Below, in pieces: positions 46,901-59,841 of a DNA stretch of 64,000 bases (position 1 is its first letter; each line of letters begins with the position of its first letter). The notes under the pieces were generated by a model that saw nothing but the letters and a program-made list of their open reading frames with translations, was not told where the DNA came from and did no database searches. The stretch is taken from the NCBI RefSeq assembly GCF_003369915.1, contig NC_046674.1, positions 22,633,657 through 22,697,656 on the forward strand, in the 5' to 3' direction. This DNA comes from Drosophila miranda. Its lineage: Eukaryota; Arthropoda; Insecta; Diptera; Drosophilidae. Both the position numbers and the translations under genes were made by a program.

Positions 46901-49216
46901 TAGGGGAGCCCCAGAATTAAGCTGACAAAATGCCATGACACGGCACAAAGCGTCGGCCACCGAACCTTTTTCCTTCTGGCCATTAAGCACCGATTAGTCG
47001 CCACCAAGGGTGACATTTGCCACAGAATGAGGCATAGACTTGCTGGAATTCGAAGAAGTAGACAGCGAAAAGCGCCGCCATATCATATTTACCCCCAAAT
47101 GAGAGTTCATTGTGGATCAAATCATTGAATGGAAAGCACAAAACGATGGACATTCCCCCTGACAGCCAGAGACATTTGTACCCCCGTTGATTGCATGTTA
47201 ATTGGGGATTCTTTGGACTGCTTTAAAGGGGAATTTGTTGGGCATAAAGGACACTAAAAGCTGAAGACGGTGCCGCGAGCTAAGACTTGGATCTCCAGCT
47301 ACAGCCATTGCATGGAATCGAGCACAATAGTCCTGCGAAAGGTCTTGTAAATAGAGGAATACGAGGATGTCTTCCTTCCATTTGTGGCAAACACCCCATT
47401 AGATATTAAATAGAGACCTGGCATCCTGCAACTACGAAACGTGGCATATTTCAGCCCGAGATTAATCAGTTTATCGGCGACATCCTGGGGAAAAGTGCAA
47501 AGGACAGCACCTCCCCACTGCAGCTCACTCGGGGGACATGCGATAAATCCCATCTCATCTCTCCGGGCACTTGAGGCACATGCCACACAGTCTGGGGGCA
47601 GGCGGGGGGCACTAGTGGCATGCGATTAAATGTCTATTAGCTGCCATAAATGGATCGTATGTCTCGCACAAATTATGCAGACAAGGAGCCAGCCACTGCC
47701 AGGGACAGTTGGTCCGTTGCTCCCGCTCCCCCTCCTCCCCCCGCTCCGTGGGTGGTATCTAATCACTCTTGGCCAAAACGACATGAGCGATTACGTCAGC
47801 ACATGGCCGGGGTGTGGAGTGGGGGGGGGGGGGATGGGGGCGATAAGCAAGACAAATGTGCTGTACGAAAATGTATGTGGAAGGCCCCCCGAAGCATACG
47901 TTCGGTGCTGGGTGCAAAATGCTGACACCGCTGCGTATACGCAATATTTTGCAAGCTTAGCCGCATGCAGCATGCCCCACACAGCGATGGTTTATTAAAT
48001 TTATGTTAGAACATTTTCCAATGCATATTTTTTTTTGAAGGCGCTGTGTGCGTGCCTGAAATATTTTCCACCGGTATCGAGCGGCAGCCACACGGCCACA
48101 CGGCCTCCTTTAATGTCGTGACACACTTCCGTGCCACCAAGGAGGAGGAGGAGGAGGAGGCATCACCTGAACCCCGCTGGATGTTACTTAAAAGTTGTCC
48201 AAACTATTCTTTGAGAATTGTGATTTTTGTTGCTGTTGTGCCCCCAGGCAGGCGGCTGGAGGAGGCACGTGGCATGTCGCAGGCCAGGCAGCAGGAAGCC
48301 AGCAACTTTTGCGCTATGCCAACCATTTACTGCTGTTGTTCTTCTTCTTTTTTTTTCTTCTTGCGGGCCAACTTGCTGGCTGACAAACATTTTCGTTCCT
48401 GTCGCTTTCTGCAGCTGGAATGCACTTGGCCTGCATCCTCGTGTGGGCCTCCCCTCCTCTGGCATTCCGCCCGGTACTGCCACCAGCAGCACCTTTAAGA
48501 CGGACAGACAGATGCCTTGAAGGCTCCACAAATATTTGCGCCCTTCGATTGAGTCATCAAGTCAAACATTTAGCTCTGGCTTCGATTCTATTCTATTCGA
48601 TTCGATTCGATTCGATTTGGCTTGCTTCGATTTCAATTTGCCACGCCGCAAATTGTCCGTGGCCCGTTGACAGCTGACGGGGCGGCCCTCGGAGTGTCCT
48701 GGACACACACGCACATGCCGCACATGCCGCACAAGCGTGCCTCCTCTCTCTCGGCCATTATATGTGCATTCCCACTAGTCTGCCATTGTTTGCCTAATGC
48801 GTCTTTATGCCCCTCCCTACACTATAGTGGAACACACATTGCGGGCATATTAGGCAGGGTTTTAACCAGAGACATGACTCGGTGCAATATACAGGATATA
48901 TAGAGGATATATGGGAACCCAAATATGCTTCAAACCGGCGGAAAACCGCATTTTAGAAGGCCATGCATTGAGCATCTGTGGACAAAATCCATGCATTCCA
49001 TCAAATATTTATTCTTGTTGTAGTTTTATGAATTATTCAAATTTGTGGATTTTATTTTTATTTCTGATGGCCAAAACGCGGCTTATAAAAATCTATTTTC
49101 TGATGAATTGAATGAAACAATTTGTGCAATAAATTTGAGTAGGCCTTGCTCCAGATATCCCCCCCTCCCCCCACCCCCCACACTGCACTCTACAGACAGC
49201 AGCCTATGCTGATAGT

Positions 49217-49343
49217 GGCCCTCTCTTCGGGTCCTATTTGGCTTAGAACAACAGCAAACTCTCTCTCTCTCATCAACCGCGGCGTGCCAGGGCTCTCAGT
49301 AGAGCTGATCGTAAAATAAGACCCGACAGAGAGCTGGCGGACC
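49217..49343. repeat. MITE-like repeat, copy B
   Basis: About 127 bp with inverted ends: GGCCCTCTCTTCGGGTCCTA on the left and AAAATAAGACCCGACAGAGA then GGACC on the right. The interior matches copy A at 35,827-35,970 (AACAACAG.AAACT, TCAACC, CTCAGTAGAGCTGAT). Confidence 0.75.
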
Positions 49344-52300
49344 AGCTTGTATAATTTTACCAGCCATTCTCTCGCGTCTTTCCTTCGCCTTCGCCTTCTC
49401 TATCGTTCTCCCGATCTGTAGCGCTCGGCTTCGGGTCCGCCTGCCCTTCTTGCACTTCGTCTATCTTGGAATAGATCTTCGAACCGACTCGAACGCCACA
49501 CCTTCTTGAATCGATCTATCGACTCTATCGCCACCCTTTGGGTTCAATCGGGTTCGATTATTTTTCGATTAAATCTTGCAATGAATCTTTAGTGTTTTTT
49601 TTCGGTTCCCCCCAGGAGTTCATAGAAGATTGGACCCCTGAGGGATTACGAGTGTGACTGCGACTTTTTTGTATTTTTTTTTTTTTTTGTATTTTGTGGG
49701 TGACGAATGAAACCAGCCCCAGCTCTCGCCCCCGCCCCCGCCCCAGCCCCAACCAAAATGACGAAAAAAAATAATCTCTGTGCGATCAGTTTATGCTTTT
49801 TTTTGGGCAACTCAAAGCGGAATTCGATAACAAGGCACGATAAAGGGGGAGTGAGCGGGACAGGGCTACCGATCGCTTGTGTGTGTGTGTGGGAGACAGA
49901 AGATAAGCAGAATACCCTGGAATGTGGCATGCAGGAGGGGGTTTAGCCGAATTCAGTTTAAACGAAATATTTCCGAGAACTTCCATCGAAATTCGCTACT
50001 CTTTTCGATTATCAACTAAAAAACAGTTGAAGGTGCATTCCCCTGGGCCCCCTGCCACACGACGAGGTATCATCATAGTCGATGAAAGGCCAAGCCTTGT
50101 GTGGCGGCTCCAATTCTTTTGTTCGCCTTTCGCCAGCGATGACCACATTTAGTCGTAGTGGCAGGGCCTGAGGACTTGAGGATCACATCCTGCTGCCGAG
50201 AGTTCATAATGCCTCGTGCCAGCATCCCCTGCCCCTGCCACATCCCCTTCCCCATCCCCTGCCCCTTCCGTAGTAGTTTTGCGGCCATTGTTCACTAATT
50301 TTGTCACGTCTGCAGCTTTTGTTGGCCTGCCTCTGCCGTCCGTCCACTGCCTTTCCATCTTTCACTTACTTTTCTTTTCTTTTTCCTTTTCTTTTTCTTT
50401 TTCTTTTTTCTTTTTTTTTTTTTTTCCTTTTTCTATTTTTTTCCTTTCTTCTGTGCTTTTCTATAGTTGTATCCTCTATATGTCTCTGTCGCCTGCCATT
50501 GGCTTTGCGGAGCAGCCTTATAGTTGACCTTCCTTCAGTGACCGACCCCCTCCCCTCCCCTCCACTCCCCCACCACCACCTCTCGGACAGCTTCTTCTTT
50601 TTTTTTTTTTTGGCTTGTTTGTTTGATTAAATCTTTCTCGACGATTTGCCTTTTGCGCTGCACTTGTCTCGCTCCCGCCTTTATGCTCCTTTCTCCGTCC
50701 GCCTTTTGTTTGCGGATGGAGGGGGGAGGGGGAGGAATGGGGGGGGGGCTTTAACTTGGTTCCAATCCCCCGGAATCGGGAACCAGCAGTGACCTGACCA
50801 CAAATTAAATGCAAACATGCCGCTGACTCGCATTTAACTCTGTGCCACATGCTGCTGCCACCTGGCAAGAGGCAAGAGGGGCGGCAGGCGGCAGGCTGGT
50901 GGCACACGAAAAGTTTGCGTGACTCTGCCGCGCCTGCCGCGCCTGCATATATGCTGCTTCCTGGCTCTTCACGGCGGAGGCCTGATGTTTTCCCGCATGT
51001 CCTGGAAAATACTTTTTGAGCGCATGTTTTGAATATTCGCGGCATATTTCGACCGAGGTGTGTGCTAGGAGGTCCTCAGAGACAGAGAGAGGAAGAGGGA
51101 GAGCAGCTTATCTCTTCAGATTCCGTTCCGTTCCGCCGTCCGCCGCTGATGTCCTGCCATCAAGGCTATAAGTATTTTGCCACTCCGCCACTTTCCTTAT
51201 TCCTTCTTGGCTTTTTGCCGCTGTCGCGGGTCCTTTACATCTTTTTAATGTTGAAAAGCTTTACCCGCTTCCGTTGCTGCCGCTTCTGCCGCTTCTGCCG
51301 CTGTTGCCGTTTGGTAGCGGAAACGGAAGTTTAACTTTTGTTAAAATTTTTAGTGATTCGCAAGACGCAGACATTTTCCTGGCTTCTGGCGCTGCCTCTG
51401 CCTCTCCCTGTGCCTTTTTCTTTTCCTTTTTTGGGAGTTTTAAACGATCGTTAAGTCTTACTTTTATTTTCAGTTGACGTCTTGGCGCCGTGATCAAAAT
51501 TGATGACGTCATTAAATACTAAAAACACTCGTACATCATTTGGAAGTTATACCGAGTATTTTTGTATTTTATATTTAAGAAAAAACAAAACAAGTCCCTT
51601 TGGTAGCTTTCAGAGCGGCTTCGAAAACAAAAAAAATGACGTGTGCATGACGAGGCACGAGCTTTGCCGATAAGCAGACGATTCCATGATAAAATTCATA
51701 TTTATTATGCGATTGTTTTGGCTGGAGTTCAGAGTCCACTTTATGGCACAGCAACTCCCCAGCTACGATTGTATATCATACGATAGGAACCTTAAACGAT
51801 TGTTTTGATGCGTGCCTCCTGCTGCTTTTTGACGCCGCTCGCTTAGGGGAAATTCGTACAGCGATTGAGGAACCTTTTGAGGAATGTGCCCAAGTAGCAC
51901 CGGGCCGGGTTTTTTGGACCGCGTCCTATCTGTTGGGTGGCCTCGCTCCATGCCCCTCCGCCTCACGCTTACTTTTCACGGAACACAAAACTATCGAAAT
52001 CGTCGAAACTCTCTCTCCGGCTGCCACTGATTTGGACGCTGCCACTGACCCGCTTACAGCTTTATAAGTTTGCAACGTGCAACGAGCTAGGAGCGGCCCC
52101 ATGGGATTGGGGGGATTGCCACACGGCAAAGTTAGTTCCTGGCAAAAGTTGCGAAAGTCGTCGGCAAACAGCCAAACTAACAAACGGGCCATAGGACTCG
52201 TTATTATTATTATTATTTCTGGCTGGATGGCTGGGGGGGGGATGCCCTGCCCTCAGATGCGTGCCTCTGAGGGGCAGAACCTTTCAACTCTTAAGCAAGA

Positions 52301-54061
52301 GGCAGCGCCAGATTTGGCGTGAACGCCGCGCGATGCGATGATTGCGTGCAGCACGGTCATGGCTTTTAGCGTTGCATGTTGCAGCAGTCACGCCCCCACA
52401 CACAGACACACACACACACACACACACGTTACCTAATGTATCCACACACACACAGGCACACACACAGACACACATGGGTATCGGAAATGCATTTTCAGTG
52501 GCCGTCAAGAAAGCAAGAGAAAGCCATTTTACTTTATTTTACGAGCATTTACTCTGCCGCCACCGCCACCGCCACCGCCACCGCCGTTTCATTCCCGTTT
52601 TCCGTTTCAATTTGCAGTAGGTCTTCATGCAGGACGAGATTGGAGGAGAGGGCAGGGCAGGGCAGGGCAGGGCAGGGGAGAACCTTTTAAACAGATTTCA
52701 GGATATCGTGTATACGATAGATACACACACGATTTACGATCCACAGTAACTGCTCTGGGGATTCCATCTAGATGGGAATATCCTAAGAACTATCTCCGAA
52801 TATTGTGTCGTTTATGCAATGGGAAGTCGTGCCATAGATATCCAGGCATAGCATCGTTTATGCTCGAGATAAAGTATGGGATCAGATAGTACTTCTAATA
52901 TCTATACAGAGAATACCCCTGATGTGAGCATACCCCATACATAATGGCCCTGTGCTACGAATAGCTATCATTCTTCTTGTAATCCACACGTGCTACTTCT
53001 TCCAATAAAGAACCATCCCAAATAATTGGATAATAGCCGAAAAGGACTCCTTGAACACCTGGCCTTTGAACCCTTTTAAGGGCAGAGCCACGAGTCTTTG
53101 AGTGCACTTCAATGCAGATCAAGTTTGTGGGAAAAGTCTGCTCAAAATAGCGGGTATTATATCTCTATCTATCTATCTATCTGTCGTCTATGGCATGTCC
53201 TTAGCCCTGGCCAGGGCATCTTTAGTGGCCTTTGCCCCTGGCGCTGGCGCTGGCGGATGACATCACGACATCGTTGCGATGGTTACGCAGTAAAAGCATT
53301 ATGGCAAATTGTTTTAAGCTGTGCGAAAATGCCATCAAATTCAGTTGACTATGCAAAACAGGAATCAGGAGGGCAGGGGATGCTGGTGGGGGTGGGGCTG
53401 CTGGTGGGGGTGGGGGTGGGGCTGCTGGTGGGGGTGGGATGCTGGATGGACTGGTGGGATACGATGCTGAGATGTTATGGCAAGGAAAGGGTCATTTGTT
53501 GCTCTTCTCCGGACATGGCATTTTATGGCATAGTGCATGTGCCAGACCCCCCCCTTTGTTGGGGCTCTTTTCTGCTTCCTCCCCAGGGAAGAGTGGTCAG
53601 CAGGAGCAACAGCTTAGAGACCACCACCAGCAGCAGCAGCACTGCCCAGCAATATGCTGAATGCTCACTGTGTAAACATATGCCATGCACCATGGACCGA
53701 CCAGAAGGAAATGCTTTCCTGTGCGGGAAACAGCACTAATTTTATGGTCATGGAAATTGAGCAGGAGAGATGGCAACGGGGGAGATGGAGATGGAAATGG
53801 AGCTGGAAATGGAGCTGGAAAAGCGTGTGACAAGCGGTACATGCATCCGAAACACTATTCAAAGCATTACATTTTGACATTTTTGTTTGTGTTTTGTGTT
53901 TTGTGTCTGTGTCTGACATGTGGCTTGGACGGGGCTTTGGGATCCCAAACTGTCGTATGGGGGGCACATTTTCTTAATTTCCAGCCCGAAACTGAACCAA
54001 GAAATAGATGTAAAACCCTTTTCGGGCAGTTAAATGCTGGTTTAATAAAGGAAAAATCGAT

Positions 54062-54376
54062 CGACACCAATATAAAAAATAAATAAAAAAATAAAAATAT
54101 AAAATGAAAAATAAAAAATAAAAAATAAAATTATAAAATATATAAATATATAAATATAAAACATATAAAACATATAAATATAAAATAAAAAATATATAAA
54201 TATAAAATAAAAAATATATAAATATAAAATAAAAAATATAAAAATAAAAAATATATAAATATAAAATATATAAATATATAAATATAAAATAAAAAATATA
54301 TACAAATAAAATGAAAAATTTAAAATATAAAATTATAAAATATATAAATATACAAATATAAAATATAAATTATAAA
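54062..54376. repeat. AT-rich tandem array (TATAAATATAAAATA type)
   Basis: About 315 bp made almost only of A and T in repeating units such as AAATATATAAATATAAAATA. Any open frame across it is an artefact of composition. Confidence 0.9.
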
Positions 54377-54729
54377 ACTCTTAGGTTACCAATTTCGGCA
54401 GTGTCAGCGTTGCTCGACACAGCATCCCGCCAGTGAATATTCTAGTATATTCTTCCGCACGCAGCTTCTGTTGATTCTATCGCAAGAATCTTAGTCGTTT
54501 CCCCTCTGTTTTCACTACATCGTGAAATGATGTTGTCTCGGCCGCGTCTAATCATCAAACGATACGAATAATTCTTATTTTGTTGTGGCTCCTTAAATTA
54601 ATTGAAGATTTAGGCTTTAATAACAAAATGTTCTTAACAGTGAATGAATTACCTGTTTCGGGTTACGGGCTTAGTGTTCACACAATATACGTCTTGTCCC
54701 TTCGAGAAAATTAGTGGCTGGTGTTCTAG

Positions 54730-55927
54730 GGCCTTGTCATTGAGGCCTTCAAGCAGCTGATCCTGGCGGCCGCCGAATACGTGGCTGCCGTCAAGTCATC
54801 AAAGGCCATCGATGTCTCTTCCTCTCATACCCTAGACTATCCCAAGCGATGGATCGATACTCACGTACCGTTTTTCCTGTACTTGTAAGTACAAATAAGT
54901 TCAACTGGCGGTTAAACAATCATCGAAATGGTTCACTTTTGAAATCTGTGGGCACCCTAGTTATCGGAGCAATAAAGTTCCATTTCGTTTTGCGTCACAC
55001 TTGGCGGGTAGACGGATAGACGGGTACTTATCTTCGACACTTGGCCGATTGCTCTAGCGATAATTCCTTGGGCTACACTCGAGAATATATGGACACTGAG
55101 AAATTGCCCCTAATTGAGGCGAGAGATCTATTCGAACTGATTGAAAAGAGCGAAGATTCGTGAGTCAAGAGTCTGCCTATTCCACTTTTTATTTGGGGTG
55201 GCGGGAGGGGGAGTGGGAAACTCTTTACTTGCTTAAATTTCGCCTTTGCCAAAGATATTTCTATTTAATTTCCGCCACTTGCTGGCCTCCTCGCACCTGT
55301 CCGTGGGCCTCTGTATTTCCGTCGGCCTTGCCACCGCCACAGCCGCAGCTTCAATTTAAGTTGCACAGAACTCTGGGCGGCCCACAAGTCGAGGGCCCCC
55401 TTTGAGGCCTCTCCGCGGTCTGGAGGGCCCGCACTTGTTCGCGCGATCCGCTTTTTATTTTCGCATTGTTTGTGCCACCCTCCTCCACCTCCCCCCACCC
55501 CCTCCGCCGCCGCCGCGCGGCGCCACTTCCATTTGCGTGTGAATGCGCGCGGCTGCTGACACTTTTCACTCCCACTCCCTCTGCCCCACTCGTTGCGTCA
55601 CCTCCGTTGCATGCATAATTTAATGCAAATAATGCACTTGTTTCGTTTCATTTCATTTCACTTCACGTGCTGTTGCCTGTTAAACGTTCCCAGGGGACGG
55701 AAGCACGGTCGGACGAACGGACGGACGGACGGATGGACGGATGGATGGGACATAAAAATGCACAACTTCGTTCCACATTAAGTCCTCTGCAGGAGTCGCC
55801 CAGGCGACCGATTGGAAAATCTATAAGAGGATTTGCCACGGTAGCAGAAACGGCAGACATCTTGATTGCACAAATCTCAGAGATACAGAGATACGCTCGA
55901 GAGATTTTGAAGATAGAAGGGCCGTAA
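54730..55927 (+). CDS. Three phase-compatible coding-like exons, unassigned
   Basis: Block 1 (54,730-54,884) follows acceptor GTGTTCTAG and ends at donor GTAAGT. It encodes 51 codons with VIEAFKQLILAAAEYVAAV. Block 2 (55,058-55,159) follows GCTCTAG and ends at GTGAGT. It joins block 1 in phase and contains KLPLIEARDLFELIEKSED. Block 3 (about 55,787-55,927) can join in phase through the acceptor ACATTAAG, contains GFATVAETADILIAQISEIQ and ends in TAA. Composition and codon use are protein-like, unlike everything around. I do not recognise the protein. It may be an internal part of the large plus-strand gene, a nested gene missing its first exon, or a gene fragment. No ATG-bearing first exon is clear. 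Confidence 0.4.
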
Positions 55928-56229
55928 CGGGTGTGCATATAAAGGATCTCAACGGAATGGAATCCTATTTATTTACTCATTTAGCTGGCAGTTAACTCCT
56001 GAATTCAGGGGAGGAAATGTAGGGGCTTTATGTAGCTGTAGAACCCTCAAGGGAGGGCGGATCTAAAGAAGTCATCACACAATGGCATATTCTGCGAGGG
56101 TACAGTGAAGCTAGGAGACAGTCTATAGGACCTTCAATTCGGATGGAAACGGGGAAAAAGTGATTAAATTCGCAAAAAAAGCGCAGGGACCAATGGGCCA
56201 TTCTGATACAGGATCAACTCTTATCACAA

Positions 56230-56815
56230 ATATATGAATTTTTATAAATAAATTCATTTTTTGTAATTCTTTTTAAAATTTGCAAATAATTAAAAAAGTG
56301 TTTTGTAATTATTAATTTTATTTTTTATTATTATTATAATTAAATACAAATAAAATAATAAAAAAGTAATAAAAAAATAAAAATAAAAGAATACAAAAAA
56401 AGAAATACAAATAAAGTAATAAAAATAAAATAAAAAATAAAATATTTAAAAAAATAATAATACAAATAAAATATTAAAAAATATAAAATAATAAACATAA
56501 AATAATAAAAATAAAATAATAAAAATAAAATAATAAAAATAAAATATTAAAAAAAAAAAAAATTTAATAAAAGCAAAAAATAAAATAATAAAAGAAAAGA
56601 AATAAAATAGAAATACAATAATAACAAAAAAAAGTAATAGCAATCAAAAGTATGTATTATTAAATATATATATACTTTCAATAAAAAAAAAAAAATAATA
56701 ATAATAAAAATAAGATAATAAATAAAAAAAATAAAGATAAGAAATTCAGTGTATTTTTTTTAATTTAATTTTTTTTTGTAAACTTTTGTATTTTTTTTTT
56801 TTTCTAAAATAAAAA
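56230..56815. repeat. A-rich low-complexity array (AATAAAAATAAAAT type)
   Basis: Nearly 600 bp of A/T on the plus strand, strongly A-biased, built from AATAAAA units with no G/C-containing spacer longer than a few bases. The strand bias flips to T-rich at about 56,752-56,805. Confidence 0.9.
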
Positions 56816-59619
56816 TATGAATGCTTAGGATCCCTCTAATATCAAATGACCCAACGTTTATAGTTCTTAAATCAACGCTCAATAAACGTATAATCAACAT
56901 TAATCCAGGGAATAATAATGAAAAGCAGACACTACCCTATCTAGGCTTTTCCCATTCTATATTCATTTATATTGCATATATTTTATATTCATTCCATCAA
57001 GGACTCCGCGTTTATTTATTTTCTTTGAGAAGAAACCTAAACACCGTTTCGTATACGCAGCTCTTGATTTTGCCATAAAATAAAAAAAAGCCGCTCAACG
57101 AGGAAAACGGTGCAACATCCAGGGGCACCGTGTGTGGTGCTCCCTGCTTATGCGCGACCACTCTTTCGGCCCAAAGTATTTAAGCCCCGGCTTACTCCCC
57201 CGTAGTCCGTGGGCCGTGGTCCGTGGTCCGTTCGTATGCTCTTCTCCGCTCTGCGCCTGTAATTGTATGCATGCACTCGCGTTTATTTAGCATATTTCCT
57301 TGCTGGCCTTGCATCCTGCCTGGGTCGCGGGGAAAAACTTAATTTCCGCCTGCCGGGCTGCTCCATTTTTAATTCCTTTTGGGCTGCCTGCCTGCCTGCT
57401 GCCTGCCTGCCAGCGCCCTACTGTGGCTTGTTATTCTCCACTCTTGCTGCTGCTTCTGTTGCTGCTTCTGGTGCTTCTTGTGGCGCCTGCATGCCCCGTT
57501 GTTTGTTGCCATAGTCTTAACAACTTGTAGAGCGCGCGGCTCCTCGCCTTCCATGTCGCTTTCCTTTGCTGCTCGCCTTTGCATTCGTTTCCGCACGCGG
57601 CAACGCGTCTCATTTCAATTTAATTTCCTCCGAAGCGACGCGTCGCTCTCTCACGTACCACTGGCGTCTGGCATTTGCCATTTTGTGGTTACACTTACAC
57701 TTTACACCCAGCAGCTCCCCAGCTCCGCAGCTCAGTGGAGCAGAGCAATTTTCATCATCATCTGTCGCCCTTGATGCCGCCTCTGTTGTCGACTTGCCAC
57801 CGCCACCGCCTCCGTCTCAATCCCTCCTTCTGTTTGTCAGTCAGTCAGTCCTGCGCTTTTTTGTGTCTTATTAAATGAGCGAAATTACTTTTGCCTCCGT
57901 TTGAATGCAGGCAGCTCTCGAGGCAGCAGCACTTTTCACTCTGATGGAAATTAGGTTGTGAGTTTTCCAAGTGGCGTCGTTCAGCCGCTGAGGCGCTTCT
58001 CAGAGGCTGCCGACGAGTGTCTTGCTGTTGTTTGCTTCATGCCAGCGAATGGCTTGTTAAGTATTTTGTTGTTGAATAATTTATGGCCTGTCCATTGCGT
58101 GTGTGCGTGTGGGTGTGTGTGTGTGGGTGCAGTGTTGCACGCAACGTATGCGCCATTTTCAACAGTTTATCGGGCCATTCTGATAATTGACTTTGGCATT
58201 CCATTATCGTCATCGCTTCTGTAGAGCAAGGGCCGGGGCAAGGGGCCATCGAGAAGCATCGCTCATACGCCAGGTGGTCCCACAATTAAAATCACTTCAG
58301 ACGAAACTTAATTAAACCGCAATATTTGCATATTTCTTTCATTATTTTCCCCGCTACCCCTGGCCCCCCCCTTGGCTAAGGGAACACACGCATCTGGCGC
58401 TGAGTGGTGCCACCCCACCGCTACCCCTCCTGTCGCCGCCCTGCCCATGAATGAAACAAACAGTCATGCCTCCTTAGGCTGCTGCTCAGACTAGAACTTT
58501 TCCGCCCCACACTTCCACGACGAGGGGGGGGCTTCGAGCAACTCGAACGGCATTCAACCGACGCGATTCAGATCGAAAGGAACGTGTCCTTAGCGCAGTG
58601 CTAGAAGAGCCTGTGCAAAAAGCCTTAAATATTTGTGAAAGAAATTCAAGATTTCCCTTCACCGAGAATTTCCATATTAATCGCAACATTTACCGACGGC
58701 CAGAAAAGCATCGCTTAACCGATTTTCACCAAGGAATTGAAGCGATTTCGAATATATTTTAATCTTTTTGACGTAAACCAAAATCTTGACGAATAATCGA
58801 CAAGAAAGGGGACTCCTTAAATACGAAATATATTTAAATATATTATAGAAAAGGAGGAAATGGAGTATTATTTCCCTTAAAGGTAATTGAAAACCAATTA
58901 GACTTATTTTATGGTTGGGTTTCCGCTTGAAACCCAGCATTTACCGACGATGAAAAAGTATCGTGTAACAGCGGCATCCCCTGCCATGTGTGTTCGGGGT
59001 GGGGGAGGGGGGGGGGAGGGGCCTGGGATGGAGACGCGAAAACTTTATTGCTCAATTTCCCCAAAAACTTTGCCAACCTGCCCTCGTCCCTGCCCCTGCC
59101 TCTGCTCCTGATCCTGCCTCTGCCCTGCCCCTGCCCCTGCCCCTGCCTCTGCCCCTGCCTCTGCCCTGCCCCCGCCCCTGCCTTTGACCCCGCCCCGCCC
59201 TTTTCTTGGGTGTCTGTAGGCGGTAGGCACTGCGGCTAACCAACGCACATTGAGTTTACATGCAGATTTAAGATACTTTTGGAAACTTGATTTTGCCAGC
59301 CTACCGAAAAGGAGATGTGGGTGATGGGGGGGGGAGGGGGAGGCCCACGGCGTAAGTGCAGAATAAGCCAAGAAAATGTTTGAACAGTTGGTGCCTTGGG
59401 TGCCATGTGGGGAGGGGGTGGTGGGGGAGGGGTAGGGGAGGCCAATGACTTTTACGTGTTTTAACCAGATTTTATTAACGCAACTTTTGTTACCAATAAC
59501 CAAGTCATGCAGATAAGACTCCTCCTGAGGGTGGAGGGGGCAAAGCAGCCCAGAGGCGAGGAGAAGAGCCATAATTTATAACTTTAACCTTGGCCAGGAA
59601 ATTGCTGCCGCAGGCTGGT

Positions 59620-59662
<43 letters not shown>
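59620..59662. repeat. Poly(G) tract, 43 bases
   Basis: An uninterrupted run of 43 G followed by A and GGGG. It could form a G-quadruplex, and tracts like this are also prone to sequencing and assembly length error. Confidence 0.95.
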
Positions 59663-59663
<1 letters not shown>

Positions 59664-59815
59664 GGGGTATTGCCTTTGGCCAAGGCAGCAAAGGCGGCAA
59701 AGCCAGGCCCTGGCCAATTTCTGGGGCTGCTGCAGTGTCCGCTGTGATTTACAGCCAAGTGCCTGCAATGACCTGCCCCGTAGTGCCGTGCCGTGCCGTG
59801 CCACACCGTGCCTTG

Positions 59816-59841
59816 CCCCCCCCCCCCCCCCCCCCCCCCCC
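59816..59841. repeat. Poly(C) tract, 26 bases
   Basis: An uninterrupted run of 26 C, 153 bp downstream of the poly(G) tract. The two can pair as a G:C stem. Confidence 0.95.

Larger units (their letters stand above)
40281..54729. other. Long non-coding stretch, probably intronic
   Basis: I see no coding exon. Contents include GT/CA microsatellites (about 40,386-40,424, 41,777-41,795, 43,937-43,968, 44,390-44,401, 52,408-52,428), G or C tracts (45,582-45,595 C14; 47,821-47,833 G13) and GAGA/CTCT clusters (44,020-44,040; 46,341-46,350; 46,571-46,616). Other simple repeats are GGACGGACTGAC (45,128-45,175), CCATCCATCC (45,862-45,960), TTCGA (48,592-48,616), pyrimidine-rich DNA (50,370-50,455), GGTGGGGGTGGGGCTGCT (53,385-53,440) and TCTA (53,163-53,182). 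The pattern fits a long regulated intron of a fly gene. Confidence 0.5.
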
